A stretch of 64,000 nucleotides of DNA, taken from the NCBI GenBank assembly GCA_024346835.1, contig AP024867.1:1364001-1428000 (forward strand), given 5' to 3'. Source of the DNA: Vibrio comitans. GTDB lineage: Bacteria; Pseudomonadota; Gammaproteobacteria; Enterobacterales; Vibrionaceae. The position numbers and the translations under genes are program-made. Position 1 is the first letter of the stretch; each line of letters starts with the position of its first letter. The notes beneath the pieces are model-generated. The model was not told the DNA's origin, searched no databases, and saw only the letters and a list, made by a program, of their open reading frames with translations. Of the stretch, positions 17,269-26,131 are shown piece after piece.

Positions 17269-17373
17269 GTTTTAACCGGAATGTGCTAACTATACGCGTA
17301 AACAGTCTGGCATTCCAAACCGTACGCCATTATTGACAATGAAATGACACTTTACTGTATGAAAGTACACAAA

Positions 17374-17401
17374 TGAAAAAAGGGAGCCGAAGCTCCCTTT
17401 T
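17374..17401 (-). terminator. terminator of pntAB
   Basis: On minus the stem AAAAGGGAGC/GCTCCCTTTT closes a TTCG tetraloop and is followed by a T-run. It lies just after the pntB stop. Confidence 0.92.
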
Positions 17402-17417
17402 GCGCTAACTAATAGCC

Positions 17418-18797
17418 TTAAAGATGCTCAATGATCTTCAAGCAAGAGTCTTTCGCATCACCAAACAGCATTGATGAATTTTCTTTGAAGAACAACGGGT
17501 TTTGAACGCCAGCGTAGCCGGTATTCATTGAACGCTTAAACACAACTACGTTTTGTGCATTCCATACCTCAAGTACTGGCATACCAGCAATTGGGCTTGT
17601 TGGATCTTCAAGTGCTGCTGGGTTTACCGTATCGTTCGCGCCGATAACAAGAACCGTATCAGTTTCAGTGAAATCATCATTAATTTCGTCCATTTCTAAT
17701 ACGATGTCATAAGGTACCTTAGCTTCTGCTAGTAGTACGTTCATATGACCAGGTAGACGACCCGCTACAGGGTGGATACCAAAGCGCACTTCAACACCTT
17801 GAGCACGAAGTTTATCTGTAATTTCGTGTACTGGATACTGAGCTTGAGCTACTGCCATGCCGTATCCAGGGGTAATGATGACAGACTTAGAGTTCTTAAG
17901 CATTTCAGCCACTTCTTCAGCGGTTGATTCGCGATGCTCTCCTTGCTCCTCATCACCTGAAGATACTGATACTTCTTGACCAAAGCCACCTGCAATAACG
18001 CTGATGAACGAACGGTTCATTGCTTTACACATGATGTACGACAGAATCGCACCTGACGAACCTACTAGCGCACCAGTAACAATCAAAAGATCGTTTGCTA
18101 GCATGAAACCTGCCGCTGCTGCTGCCCAACCAGAGTATGAGTTAAGCATTGAAACAACCACTGGCATATCCGCACCGCCGATTGACGCTACCAAGTGGTA
18201 ACCAAACGCAAATGCAATCAGAGTCATTAGGAACAATGGGAATAGAGCACCATCACCACCTAGGTACCATTTCATCAATAGTGCTGAAACCACAATAGCA
18301 GCAAGGTTTAGCTTATGCTTGTGTGGAAGGTTCAGTGGAGATGACGAAATAATGCCACGCAACTTACCAAAGGCAACGATAGAACCGGTAAAGGTTACAG
18401 CACCAATGAATACGCCAAGGTACACCTCAACAAGGTGAATCATATGTTCGGCATGAGTTGCCGTTTCTGGCGCGTCCAGTAGGCTGTTGTAACCAACTAA
18501 TACCGCAGCCATACCTACAAAACTGTGTAGGATCGCAACCAACTCAGGCATTTCGGTCATTTCAACTTTCTTGGCATAATGAATACCAATACCGCCACCA
18601 ACAACCATAGCGACGAGAATCCAAGCGATACCGCTTGAATGTGGGCCAAAGATAGTCGCAAGCAAGGCGATAGCCATACCTGCAATACCGTAATAGTTGC
18701 CCGAACGTGCCGTTTCTTGTTTAGAAAGACCCGCCAAGCTCATAATAAAGAACACAGCAGCAATAATATATGCGGCTTGAACTAATCCTGCAGACAT
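17418..18797 (-). CDS. pntB: NAD(P) transhydrogenase subunit beta
   Basis: PntB is the NADP-binding and proton-channel subunit of the inner-membrane transhydrogenase, which makes NADPH from NADH using the proton gradient. The 459-residue protein has about nine hydrophobic helices (1-265), a charged linker (VSSGDEEQGEHRESTAEE, about 275-292) and the NADP-binding domain with ITPGYGMAVAQAQ, IHPVAGRLPGHMNVLLAEA and VLVIGANDTVNPAA. The length matches E. coli PntB (462). It follows pntA by 10 bases and is closed by a TTCG-loop terminator. Confidence 0.96.
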   Translation of the reverse strand: MSAGLVQAAYIIAAVFFIMSLAGLSKQETARSGNYYGIAGMAIALLATIFGPHSSGIAWILVAMVVGGGIGIHYAKKVEMTEMPELVAILHSFVGMAAVLVGYNSLLDAPETATHAEHMIHLVEVYLGVFIGAVTFTGSIVAFGKLRGIISSSPLNLPHKHKLNLAAIVVSALLMKWYLGGDGALFPLFLMTLIAFAFGYHLVASIGGADMPVVVSMLNSYSGWAAAAAGFMLANDLLIVTGALVGSSGAILSYIMCKAMNRSFISVIAGGFGQEVSVSSGDEEQGEHRESTAEEVAEMLKNSKSVIITPGYGMAVAQAQYPVHEITDKLRAQGVEVRFGIHPVAGRLPGHMNVLLAEAKVPYDIVLEMDEINDDFTETDTVLVIGANDTVNPAALEDPTSPIAGMPVLEVWNAQNVVVFKRSMNTGYAGVQNPLFFKENSSMLFGDAKDSCLKIIEHL

Positions 18798-18807
18798 TTG
18801 TTACTCC

Positions 18808-20346
18808 TTAGTCTTTACGGAACATTTCTAGCATACGCTTAGTGACCGTAAAGCCACCGAAGATATTGATGCTAGCAATTAACACGGCAATAAATGCAAG
18901 GAAGGTGACGACACCATTACCTTGTCCTATTTGTAGCAATGCGCCCACAATAATGATGCCTGAGATGGCATTTGTTACAGACATTAATGGGGTGTGCAAA
19001 GCGTGCGTTACGTTCCAAACTACGTAGTAACCTACGATACAAGCCAGTACGAATACAGTGAAGTGAGCAAGGAATGCAGCAGGGGCTACCGAAGCTACCC
19101 ATGCAAATGCACCTAAACCAATTGCAAGGCCCGCAAGCTTCTTAACTGGAGATACAGGTTCATCTTTTTTAGGCTCAGGTTTTACTGGTGCGGCTTTAGG
19201 CGCTGCTTGGGGTTGTGCAGAAACCTGAATCGGTGGCGCTGGCCAAGTGACTTCACCTTCTTTAACAACTGTGACACCACGAAGCACTACATCTTCAAAG
19301 TCGATATCGATGTTGCCATCTTTTTCTTTGCAAAGCAGTTTAAGCAGGTTAACTATGTTAGTACCGTAAAGTTGAGAAGACTGTGTTGGTAGGCGACCTA
19401 CCATATCGGTATAACCTATTACTTTAACGCCGTTTGCAGTAGTGACTACCTTGTCTGCTTCGGTGTAAGCACAGTTACCGCCATTCGCAGCTGCAAGGTC
19501 AACAATCACACTACCCGACTTCATGCTATCTACCATTTCTTTGGTAATTAGCTTAGGTGCTGGGCGGCCCGGGATAAGAGCTGTAGTGATGATGATATCA
19601 ACGTCTTTAGCTTGCTCAGCGTAAAGCTCTTCAGCTTTCTTGTTGAATTCGTCTGACATTTCTTTTGCATAGCCGTCACCAGCGCCAGTATCTTCTTGGA
19701 AGTCTACTTCCAAGAACTCTGCACCCATAGATTCAACTTGCTCTTTTACTTCAGGACGAACATCAAATGAGCGTACGATAGCGCCAAGGCTACCTGCAGC
19801 GCCGATAGCAGCAAGACCTGCTACACCCGCACCTGCGACCAAGACTTTGGCAGGCGGAACTTTACCCGCTGCCGTAATTTGGCCAGTGAAGAAACGACCA
19901 AATTCATGGGCAGCTTCAACCACAGCTCGGTAACCTGCGATGTTTGCCATTGAGCTCAGTGCATCTAATGCTTGAGCACGTGAAATACGAGGAACCGCAT
20001 CCATCGCCATCACATTGATATTCTTGCTCGAAAGCTTTTCCATCAACTCAGGATTTTGCGCTGGCCATACAAAGCTAATCAGGCTTGCTCCATCCTTGAT
20101 AAGCGCTATTTCTTCATCAGAAGGCGCATTTACTTTCAGAATAAGATCTGCGTTCCAAACAGTAGCATGATCAACAATTGTCGCTCCTGCACTTTCAAAC
20201 GCTTGATTGTCGAAGCTGGCTAACGCCCCTGCTTCCCCTTCTATTGAGACGTCAAATCCCAGTTTTATCAGCTGCTCTACCGTTTTAGGCGTTGCAGCTA
20301 CGCGTGTTTCACCCGCGAGGCTTTCTCTAGGCACACCAATTTGCAT
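18808..20346 (-). CDS. pntA: NAD(P) transhydrogenase subunit alpha
   Basis: PntA holds the NAD(H)-binding domain. The 512-residue chain (E. coli 510) begins MQIGVPRESLAGETRVAATP, typical of the AlaDH/PNT N-terminal domain. The NAD-binding Rossmann motif is VLVAGAGVAGLAAIGAAGSLG near 170-190. A proline/lysine-rich linker (about 375-400) precedes four C-terminal membrane helices. The start ATG is supported by the conserved first residues. It is the first gene of pntAB, and the 176 bases upstream should hold the promoter. Confidence 0.96.
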   Translation of the reverse strand: MQIGVPRESLAGETRVAATPKTVEQLIKLGFDVSIEGEAGALASFDNQAFESAGATIVDHATVWNADLILKVNAPSDEEIALIKDGASLISFVWPAQNPELMEKLSSKNINVMAMDAVPRISRAQALDALSSMANIAGYRAVVEAAHEFGRFFTGQITAAGKVPPAKVLVAGAGVAGLAAIGAAGSLGAIVRSFDVRPEVKEQVESMGAEFLEVDFQEDTGAGDGYAKEMSDEFNKKAEELYAEQAKDVDIIITTALIPGRPAPKLITKEMVDSMKSGSVIVDLAAANGGNCAYTEADKVVTTANGVKVIGYTDMVGRLPTQSSQLYGTNIVNLLKLLCKEKDGNIDIDFEDVVLRGVTVVKEGEVTWPAPPIQVSAQPQAAPKAAPVKPEPKKDEPVSPVKKLAGLAIGLGAFAWVASVAPAAFLAHFTVFVLACIVGYYVVWNVTHALHTPLMSVTNAISGIIIVGALLQIGQGNGVVTFLAFIAVLIASINIFGGFTVTKRMLEMFRKD

Positions 20347-20521
20347 AGCTATTCCCTACTATTGGCACAAAATAAAAAAACAAAAATAAAAAAATCTTCC
20401 TTGGATCACCAGTGAAAGGTTTCAAGCTGAATAACCAATTTAGAAAAAATATCATCAATATCTGTAAAAAAACAACACATCATTGCCTTACAGAGCACTC
20501 ATCAGACTAGCTAGTCTGAAA

Positions 20522-20803
20522 TTAGTTGTTGAAGATGCTTTCACCCATTTGATCGATGAACATCTGAGCTTTCTTAAGCATCAACTCGTTGGCATCACCT
20601 TCACTGCCAAGCAAGTCTGAACGAATAAAGCGGTGGGTCTTGAGCGAGTCACCCTCACCCGTTGTTATGCGACCAGCAATACGATATTGACCCCCCTCTG
20701 CAATAGACTCTGCGTAGATCAAATACCCTTTGTATTCTACTGGCTCGACAACTGCCTGTTTTGGACTCTCAGATGAACCAAACAGACGACTAAACCATCC
20801 CAT
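20522..20803 (-). CDS. small HlyU-family (PF10115-type) protein
   Basis: The 93-residue protein starts MGWFSRLFGSSESPKQ and has the conserved YKGYLIYAESIAEGGQYRI and FIRSDLLGSEGDANELMLKKA stretches of the family named HlyU in Pfam. Despite that name it lacks the ArsR-type winged helix of the V. cholerae HlyU regulator, so a regulatory role should not be assumed. It has no signal peptide. It stands alone between pntA and an outer-membrane gene, on the same strand as both, with intergenic gaps of about 175 and 215 bases. Confidence 0.7.
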   Translation of the reverse strand: MGWFSRLFGSSESPKQAVVEPVEYKGYLIYAESIAEGGQYRIAGRITTGEGDSLKTHRFIRSDLLGSEGDANELMLKKAQMFIDQMGESIFNN

Positions 20804-21019
20804 AAACTCTCCATAAATCTTAGACTTACTGATACTAAATCTATGTTAAACGTGGTTTAAAGGCGAGCATTAATCTCAATAATTTGAAGCTGATACTACT
20901 CGTACCTGATTTAGAAGTGTTGTTAACTTACCGAACAAATACATGAAAGATATAAGTCACAGGTATGCAACATAAAGCCTACATAAAACAGACTCACAAA
21001 GAAGAGTTAAACGAGAGGG

Positions 21020-22000
21020 TTATTTCTCGTTAAAGAGGAGTACGATGGTTCCTCCCTTTAGGGTACTGCCATAATTTAAGTTGATACCAATACCAACATT
21101 ATCAAAATAATCTTTCCAAAAAGGCGGTGACACAAGCCAACCTAGACTCCACTCATAGTAGTTGGTCGTCCCTAGGGGTTGTTGAAGGTCCGCACCTAAA
21201 TCAATACGACGAAGGCTGCTGTATAACGTCTGCCCGTAGCCACCCCAATGGGTAATGTCATAAAAACCTTTAACGCCGTTTATCCAATACCAACCTTCCG
21301 GGTTACCCACATTGCCGTCGTTTGCTTCTCCCCAACCGACTCCGTTAAAATATTTCATCTCGGTAAATGCCTCCCAATGCCCCCACTCTTTATGTTGGGC
21401 ATAGTGAAGCTCAACGCTTGGTTTGATGGTTAGCGCCCAAGCATCCGTATTAACAGCGTTACCATCCAGAGCTTCTCTTAAAAAAAGCGTAAAGCTGTTC
21501 CTATAGGTATAGTCATTTCGGAAATACATCAAGTTCGCCCCCAGACCAGTGTTAATACTCCAATTTTCATTTAGGGGGTAACTTACCCAATACTTTGTAG
21601 CAAAAGTGAAGGTTTCATCTTTCGATGAATCTTGTGGTTCCAGAGGGTCATCGCCAATGGCAACATCGCGTTTTGTCGACAAATAAGAACCGATAAAAGT
21701 AATATTTTGCTTTAGAATGTTGTTGTTAGAAACAGAGAGATCGGGCAGTTCATAGGTGTAGGGAATGGTGTAAATACTGATGGTTTTTCGCAACTCTAGA
21801 GCTTCTTCGCTTCCTATATTGTCATTGTCAGTGATGAACCGATTGGGATCAAAATCCTGAAAACCGAATGTAATCGCATCACTATCACTCAACAAAACAG
21901 CTGTTGCAAAATTCTGCTCAAGTACTTTTTGTAAGGTATCGCTAGCACACACATGCCCACTGCCTAGCAACACTAACGTTATGAGTGCGTACTGTTTCAA
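21020..22000 (-). CDS. solitary outer-membrane beta-barrel protein (autotransporter-barrel-like)
   Basis: The 326-residue protein has a signal peptide (MKQYALITLVLLGSGHVCA, cut after CA). The rest alternates short hydrophobic and aromatic strands as in an outer-membrane barrel, for example FTFATKYWVSYPLNENWS, LELRKTISIYTIPYTYEL and the terminal strand GGTIVLLFNEK. It resembles the family called solitary outer membrane autotransporter beta-barrel domain, found in Vibrio and relatives. No passenger domain is present, so it is a stand-alone barrel; the role is unknown. The barrel call is fairly sure and the family name less so. Confidence 0.6.
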   Translation of the reverse strand: MKQYALITLVLLGSGHVCASDTLQKVLEQNFATAVLLSDSDAITFGFQDFDPNRFITDNDNIGSEEALELRKTISIYTIPYTYELPDLSVSNNNILKQNITFIGSYLSTKRDVAIGDDPLEPQDSSKDETFTFATKYWVSYPLNENWSINTGLGANLMYFRNDYTYRNSFTLFLREALDGNAVNTDAWALTIKPSVELHYAQHKEWGHWEAFTEMKYFNGVGWGEANDGNVGNPEGWYWINGVKGFYDITHWGGYGQTLYSSLRRIDLGADLQQPLGTTNYYEWSLGWLVSPPFWKDYFDNVGIGINLNYGSTLKGGTIVLLFNEK

Positions 22001-22331
22001 ATCAACTCCATTTGATTGTGTTTAGTTGCTCCATAACTCTGGAAAATTGGTTATCTTTGCAGCTTTATTCATTAACCTATGCAGAAATGAGTTTTCGTTA
22101 ACCAATACAGAGAATTACTTTACAGACTAGTATATTACGTCCCGAGTTCAATCACTTCAAAGGTAAACATAAAAGCCAAAAGTAAATTATTTTCTAAACG
22201 TTCAATTAATCAACACCTAGGACCTCAAACCCCTTATTTATTGAGCATTCATCACCCAATACGTGTTTTTAGTTTGACATTTTTAGGTAACTTTTTACGA
22301 TAGCCTTACCATTAAAACAAGGTATGCCCTT
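22001..22331. other. divergent promoter region
   Basis: About 330 bases between two divergent starts. It holds the promoter at 22274-22301 for the plus-strand gene. No other ORF or repeat was recognised. Confidence 0.5.
22274..22301 (+). promoter_or_regulatory. sigma-70 promoter for the DUF3069-like gene
   Basis: A perfect -35 TTGACA (22274-22279) is 16 bases from TACGAT (22296-22301). The start codon is 31 bases further on. Confidence 0.55.
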
Positions 22332-22766
22332 ATGTCAGAAATAATTGAAGATCAAACCATCGATCTAAGTGAAGTATCAGCGGAATTGCGTCAGGTCATC
22401 GAGTTTGATGAAGTGCCTGAGCAAATGTTCCAAATGGTTGTTTCTATACATGAGGCCGGTGAAGCAGAAGTACGCAAAGCGTGGGAAGAACTGCCAGCCA
22501 GTGCACAAAATGTAGTAGACAACTTTGAGCAGTTTCATGCTCTAACTTCAGTTAGCCAAGCTTTTGCTGGTGTTGGACTCCTAGAGGAGTTCCCTACTCT
22601 TAACATCCCTGAAAACATGACAGAAGAACAAACTAACGCTTACAAAGCACAATTGTTAGACCAAGTTCTTTTCAACTGTATCAAGGACATGGTCAAGCAA
22701 ATGAAGAAAGCTCGCCGTGACCCTATCCTTAAGCGTGATTTCAATAGCGTCTTTCTAAAAGACTAA
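22332..22766 (+). CDS. DUF3069-like cytoplasmic protein
   Basis: A 144-residue acidic, helical protein with no signal peptide or membrane segment. Blocks such as VIEFDEVPEQMFQMVVSIHE, LPASAQNVVDNFEQFHAL and a basic end KKARRDPILKRDF fit the DUF3069 family of marine gammaproteobacteria as I recall it. The function is unknown. It is a single-gene unit with its own sigma-70 promoter and a strong terminator, and the final basic segment suggests contact with nucleic acid or a partner protein, which is a guess. Confidence 0.65.
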   Translation: MSEIIEDQTIDLSEVSAELRQVIEFDEVPEQMFQMVVSIHEAGEAEVRKAWEELPASAQNVVDNFEQFHALTSVSQAFAGVGLLEEFPTLNIPENMTEEQTNAYKAQLLDQVLFNCIKDMVKQMKKARRDPILKRDFNSVFLKD

Positions 22767-22785
22767 TAACCTATCGCTTAAAATG

Positions 22786-22819
22786 AACTCGAGTAGTTAA
22801 GTCTGCTCGAGTTTTTTTA
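22786..22819 (+). terminator. Rho-independent terminator
   Basis: Stem AACTCGAG/CTCGAGTT (22786-22793 with 22806-22813), extended inward by a few pairs, followed by seven T's. Confidence 0.88.
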
Positions 22820-22857
22820 TTGCTTAAAATAGTTCATTAATGAGCATGACTGCAGGG

Positions 22858-23952
22858 TTAATGCGTTGCCAGATTCTGCTGTGTAAAACTCACCCCTTTG
22901 ATCTGAGCATAAACTTTACTGCCTTGGTGCAATTTCAACTCCTCGGTAGCCCATCGAGTGAGTATAGATTTCAAGGCTAACTCTTCATTCAATGCTAAAG
23001 TTAACAGGCTCGAATGATCATTTAATTCTTCAATATCAATAACTTCAACCGGAATCACATTTCGAATTGAACTACCAACAACAGGTGACAGCGTCACTGA
23101 TACATCTTTTGCATCAATCCTTATGCGCATACATTCATTCTGTTTGTCATTAAACTCTTGGTCTGGAACCCACAGTGTATGCCCCGCTACCTTCATTTTT
23201 CTCATGGCATAATCGGGGTGCCTTTCCGACACTTTGGCAGTCAACAACGCACTGTGCTGTTCGCCCTCTTGCCATAAGCTAAGGGAATCCCCATTCCACA
23301 CTTTTTCTACCGTACCAAAATCAGCCACCTTTCCTGATTCTAGAACCAGTAAATAATCGGCTAAGTGCATGACCTCTTCGAGGCTATGGGTTACATAAAC
23401 GATTGGAATGTCGATTTTATCTGTCAACTGATTGAGATACTGCATCACCTCCCTTTTACGAGGTAAATCTAGACTCGCCAAGGGTTCATCCATCAGCAGT
23501 AAGTCAGGCTCACTTAACAATGCCCGTGCAATGGCTACCCGCTGCCTTTCTCCACCACTGAGCTTGTTTGGTTTAGAATCTAACAAATGTTCGATACCAA
23601 GCAGCGTCGTTAGCTCTTTAAATCGCCCATTTTGTAACTTGTTAGGCGAACCAAAAAATAGATTATCAAGGATAGAGAGATGCGGGAACAAGCGCGCGTC
23701 TTGAAAGACAACGGCTATTTTTCGTTTCCAGACAGGCACATTGATACTGCGCTTTGTATCTAGCAAGCGCGACTCTCTAAATCTAACTTCACCTGTTTTT
23801 GGCGTTAACAGCCCGCATAACACGTTGAGGAGAGTAGATTTACCGCTGCCGGAGCGGCCAAATACGGCGGTAACCCCCGAAGACGGTATATTTCCCTGTA
23901 TATCAAAGGATTGATTATCAAACTGATGTTGAAATGAGAATAGTAATGTCAT
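22858..23952 (-). CDS. modC: molybdate ABC transporter ATP-binding protein
   Basis: ModC drives molybdate uptake by ATP hydrolysis. The 364-residue protein has Walker A GRSGSGKST near residue 37, signature LSGGERQRVAIARAL near 130 and Walker B LLLMDEPLASLD near 150. The C-terminal part (about 235-360) holds the MOP/TOBE-type molybdate-binding region. The start is the ATG at 23952, which overlaps the modB stop in ATGA; the longer frame from 23994 is not supported. It is the last gene of modABC. Compared with E. coli ModC (352) the length is normal. Confidence 0.95.
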   Translation of the reverse strand: MTLLFSFQHQFDNQSFDIQGNIPSSGVTAVFGRSGSGKSTLLNVLCGLLTPKTGEVRFRESRLLDTKRSINVPVWKRKIAVVFQDARLFPHLSILDNLFFGSPNKLQNGRFKELTTLLGIEHLLDSKPNKLSGGERQRVAIARALLSEPDLLLMDEPLASLDLPRKREVMQYLNQLTDKIDIPIVYVTHSLEEVMHLADYLLVLESGKVADFGTVEKVWNGDSLSLWQEGEQHSALLTAKVSERHPDYAMRKMKVAGHTLWVPDQEFNDKQNECMRIRIDAKDVSVTLSPVVGSSIRNVIPVEVIDIEELNDHSSLLTLALNEELALKSILTRWATEELKLHQGSKVYAQIKGVSFTQQNLATH

Positions 23953-24644
23953 CCAGCTAAGCCCAATTTCTGTTGAGATCGGCGAGACATCCATTCACTA
24001 ATAAATAACGAAACCAGTGCAATCACCACAGCTAAAATACACAGTCTCATTGCTTCAAATTCAGCACCTGGCGTTTCAAGAAAGCTAAACATAGCAAGGG
24101 GAATAGTCTGCGTTTCACCGGGGATATTAGACACAAAAGTAATGGTTGCACCAAACTCACCTAAGCTGCGCGCAAAGGCTAATACAAATCCAGAAATTAC
24201 GCCTGGCATGATCAAAGGAAGCGTGACTCGCTGGAATACCTTCCATGGATTTGCCCCTAATGTCATTGCAGCGTCTTCAAGCTTGCTGTCAACCGACAAA
24301 ATACTTAGTCGAATCGCCCTTACCATTAAAGGCAGAGCAACCACCGCCGATGCTAAAGCAGCACCTCTCCAGCTGAACGAGAAGTCCAGTCCAAGATAAT
24401 GTTCGAGCCATTTGCCCAAAGGGCCTTGCTTACCAAACAAGATCAGCAACACATACCCAATGACCACAGGAGGAAGAACTAATGGCAAGTGAATCAGCCC
24501 ATCGATGAGGCTTTTTCCATAGAACTCTTTCTTAGCCAATAGCCAGGCCAGCGCAATTCCAATGGGCAAAATACCAATACTAGCCACCAAAGCGACTTTC
24601 AGACTAAGTGCTAGGGCTGTAATTTCTAACTCGGTGAGCATCAC
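23949..24644 (-). CDS. modB: molybdate ABC transporter permease
   Basis: ModB is the inner-membrane channel subunit. The 231-residue protein has five or six hydrophobic helices and the permease EAA motif at EDAAMTLGANPWKVFQRVTLP, near residues 122-142, which docks with ModC. The final SLGEFGATITFVSNIPGETQ block is typical of ModB. It is separated from modA by 7 bases and overlaps modC by 4, so the three are translated as one unit. Confidence 0.95.
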   Translation of the reverse strand: MMLTELEITALALSLKVALVASIGILPIGIALAWLLAKKEFYGKSLIDGLIHLPLVLPPVVIGYVLLILFGKQGPLGKWLEHYLGLDFSFSWRGAALASAVVALPLMVRAIRLSILSVDSKLEDAAMTLGANPWKVFQRVTLPLIMPGVISGFVLAFARSLGEFGATITFVSNIPGETQTIPLAMFSFLETPGAEFEAMRLCILAVVIALVSLFISEWMSRRSQQKLGLAG

Positions 24645-24651
24645 ACCTTCC

Positions 24652-25401
24652 CTAATGAGTTAACGGGGTAAACCCTAACTCTAGCAAATACTGACTCATG
24701 TCTTTGCTATAAAGGGCCTTATATACCTGCTTGGCGTTACTTTTATCAGACAGCAACAATGCAGGGTATTGAATAGGCTCGTAGAGTTCTGTGGGTATAT
24801 CCGAGACTATATGAACCTGCTGTGACTGGTTTGCATCAGTGAGATAGACAATGCCCGCGGGTACTTGTTGTCTCTCCACCATAGCAAGCACAGCTCGAGT
24901 ATTTTTCATTGGCGCTGTGTGTTTTGATAATGACTGCCATACATCTAGATTTTGTAAGGCTTGTTTTGCGTAGATCCCTACAGGCACGGTATTCGTTTCA
25001 CCGATGGCTAAACGCTGACCATCTAGTACCTGATTCCAATTAGACAGCTCGTCTAACTTATCCAATGTGACGCCTTCTTTTCCTGATACTAGAACAAGCT
25101 GGTTACCTGCAATGGTAATCGAGGGTTTAACACCTTCAATCTGCTCTTCTAAATAACTCATCCATTGTGTATTGGCGGATATAAAGATATCAGCAGGTGC
25201 GCCTCTAGAGATCTGTCTTGCCAGTGAAGACGACGAGCCATAAACCCCTTTTACTTTTATCCCTTGTGTTGAGGCAGTACTAGCAAGCCTTTCAACAACC
25301 TGCGTCATAGACGATGCTGCATAGACATACACGGTTTGGTTTGAGCTTGCGAATGACAATGAAGAAAAAAGCAGTAAAAGTGGTAATAGAATACGGGGCA
25401 T
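24652..25401 (-). CDS. modA: molybdate-binding periplasmic protein
   Basis: The 249-residue protein has a signal peptide (MPRILLPLLLLFSSLSFA). Mature blocks YVYAASSMTQVVERLA, GSSSSLARQISRGAPADIF and IGETNTVPVGIYAKQAL are typical of ModA and carry the Ser residues that hold the oxyanion. I chose the ATG at 25399-25401. The longer frame would start at a GTG (25437) inside a hairpin that ends the preceding gene, and would spoil the signal peptide. It is the first gene of modABC. No ModE gene or Moco riboswitch was seen nearby. Confidence 0.93.
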   Translation of the reverse strand: MPRILLPLLLLFSSLSFASSNQTVYVYAASSMTQVVERLASTASTQGIKVKGVYGSSSSLARQISRGAPADIFISANTQWMSYLEEQIEGVKPSITIAGNQLVLVSGKEGVTLDKLDELSNWNQVLDGQRLAIGETNTVPVGIYAKQALQNLDVWQSLSKHTAPMKNTRAVLAMVERQQVPAGIVYLTDANQSQQVHIVSDIPTELYEPIQYPALLLSDKSNAKQVYKALYSKDMSQYLLELGFTPLTH

Positions 25402-25416
25402 AAGGTTCTTAATAAA

Positions 25417-25440
25417 TAGGTGCCCGACAAAGGGCACCTA
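25417..25440 (-). terminator. hairpin between the retropepsin-like gene and modA
   Basis: Perfect 9-bp arms TAGGTGCCC/GGGCACCTA surround a 6-base loop, 10 bases after the stop at 25451. The following TTTATTAAG is a modest T-run. It may end the upstream transcript or attenuate read-through into modA. Confidence 0.65.
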
Positions 25441-25450
25441 ATAGTGCCTG

Positions 25451-26098
25451 TTATTTAGTGATTTTTGGTTGTACGTATTTACGGCTGACATCAACAATGG
25501 CGACATCGCGTACGAAACTACGTCCAAGTAACACAGGAAAATCTAAGTGCGAGCGGTCCACCAAAGTAAACTCTGTTTTTTCCTTCAGCTCTGAAAGCTG
25601 AATCCAAACCGCGACAACCGGACGTTTGTCTGCTTCGTCTGAGTTTGACTGCTTCACCTGAGCAAAACGTTCGATTGGTAGACTGATCTCTTTACCTACC
25701 TTACCATCGTGGGCTGGTTTGAATTTCACCCACTTTTTGCCGTCACGCTCAAACTGTTTAACTTCAACCGCTGACAGAGAAGATGTGGTAGCACCTGAAT
25801 CAACACGTGCTTTCACGGTTGCTTTGAATTCAGGGAAGAACAACCACTCTTGTTCACCAAGAATAAGTTTACCATCCGCTGTTTTGGTCGGAGCTGGTGC
25901 CGGTTCGGCCTCTTTCTCTTCTTCAACCGCTTCCGGTTCTTCTTTTTCTATGACTTCTTCTACTGCTTCTTCTGTCTCTTGCTCCATGACTGGCTGTTCA
26001 AACTTTATTTCTTCTTCACCACTTTCTTGTGGTGTGCTTGAACATGCGACCAAAGAGCCAGCAAACAAAGCAACACTTAAAATTTTCCAATGTTTCAT
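25451..26098 (-). CDS. lipoprotein with retropepsin-like (ATP-dependent zinc protease family) domain
   Basis: The 215-residue precursor has a lipoprotein signal ending VACSS. A Glu/Pro-rich acidic linker (about 25-75) follows. The C-terminal domain (about 80-210) has the retropepsin-like motif ARVDSGATTSSLSA, with the catalytic Asp in DSG, and FPVLLGRSFVRDVAIVDVSR. Despite the family name (zinc protease), relatives such as RimB and RloA-type proteins are considered aspartic-peptidase folds. The start is the ATG at 26098 with AGGGTGG upstream; an in-frame GTG at 26107 overlaps that site. It lies 33 bases after the aminotransferase gene and could be co-transcribed with it. Confidence 0.8.
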   Translation of the reverse strand: MKHWKILSVALFAGSLVACSSTPQESGEEEIKFEQPVMEQETEEAVEEVIEKEEPEAVEEEKEAEPAPAPTKTADGKLILGEQEWLFFPEFKATVKARVDSGATTSSLSAVEVKQFERDGKKWVKFKPAHDGKVGKEISLPIERFAQVKQSNSDEADKRPVVAVWIQLSELKEKTEFTLVDRSHLDFPVLLGRSFVRDVAIVDVSRKYVQPKITK

Positions 26099-26131
26099 CC
26101 AATCCACCCTGTTAATTTAAGTTACTTATTA

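Noticed and set aside
25402..25437. GTG start of modA at 25437
   Set aside because: It lies inside the hairpin of the preceding gene and would displace the signal peptide.
25402..25450. Moco riboswitch before modA
   Set aside because: The gap is only about 50 bases and is filled by a simple terminator hairpin.
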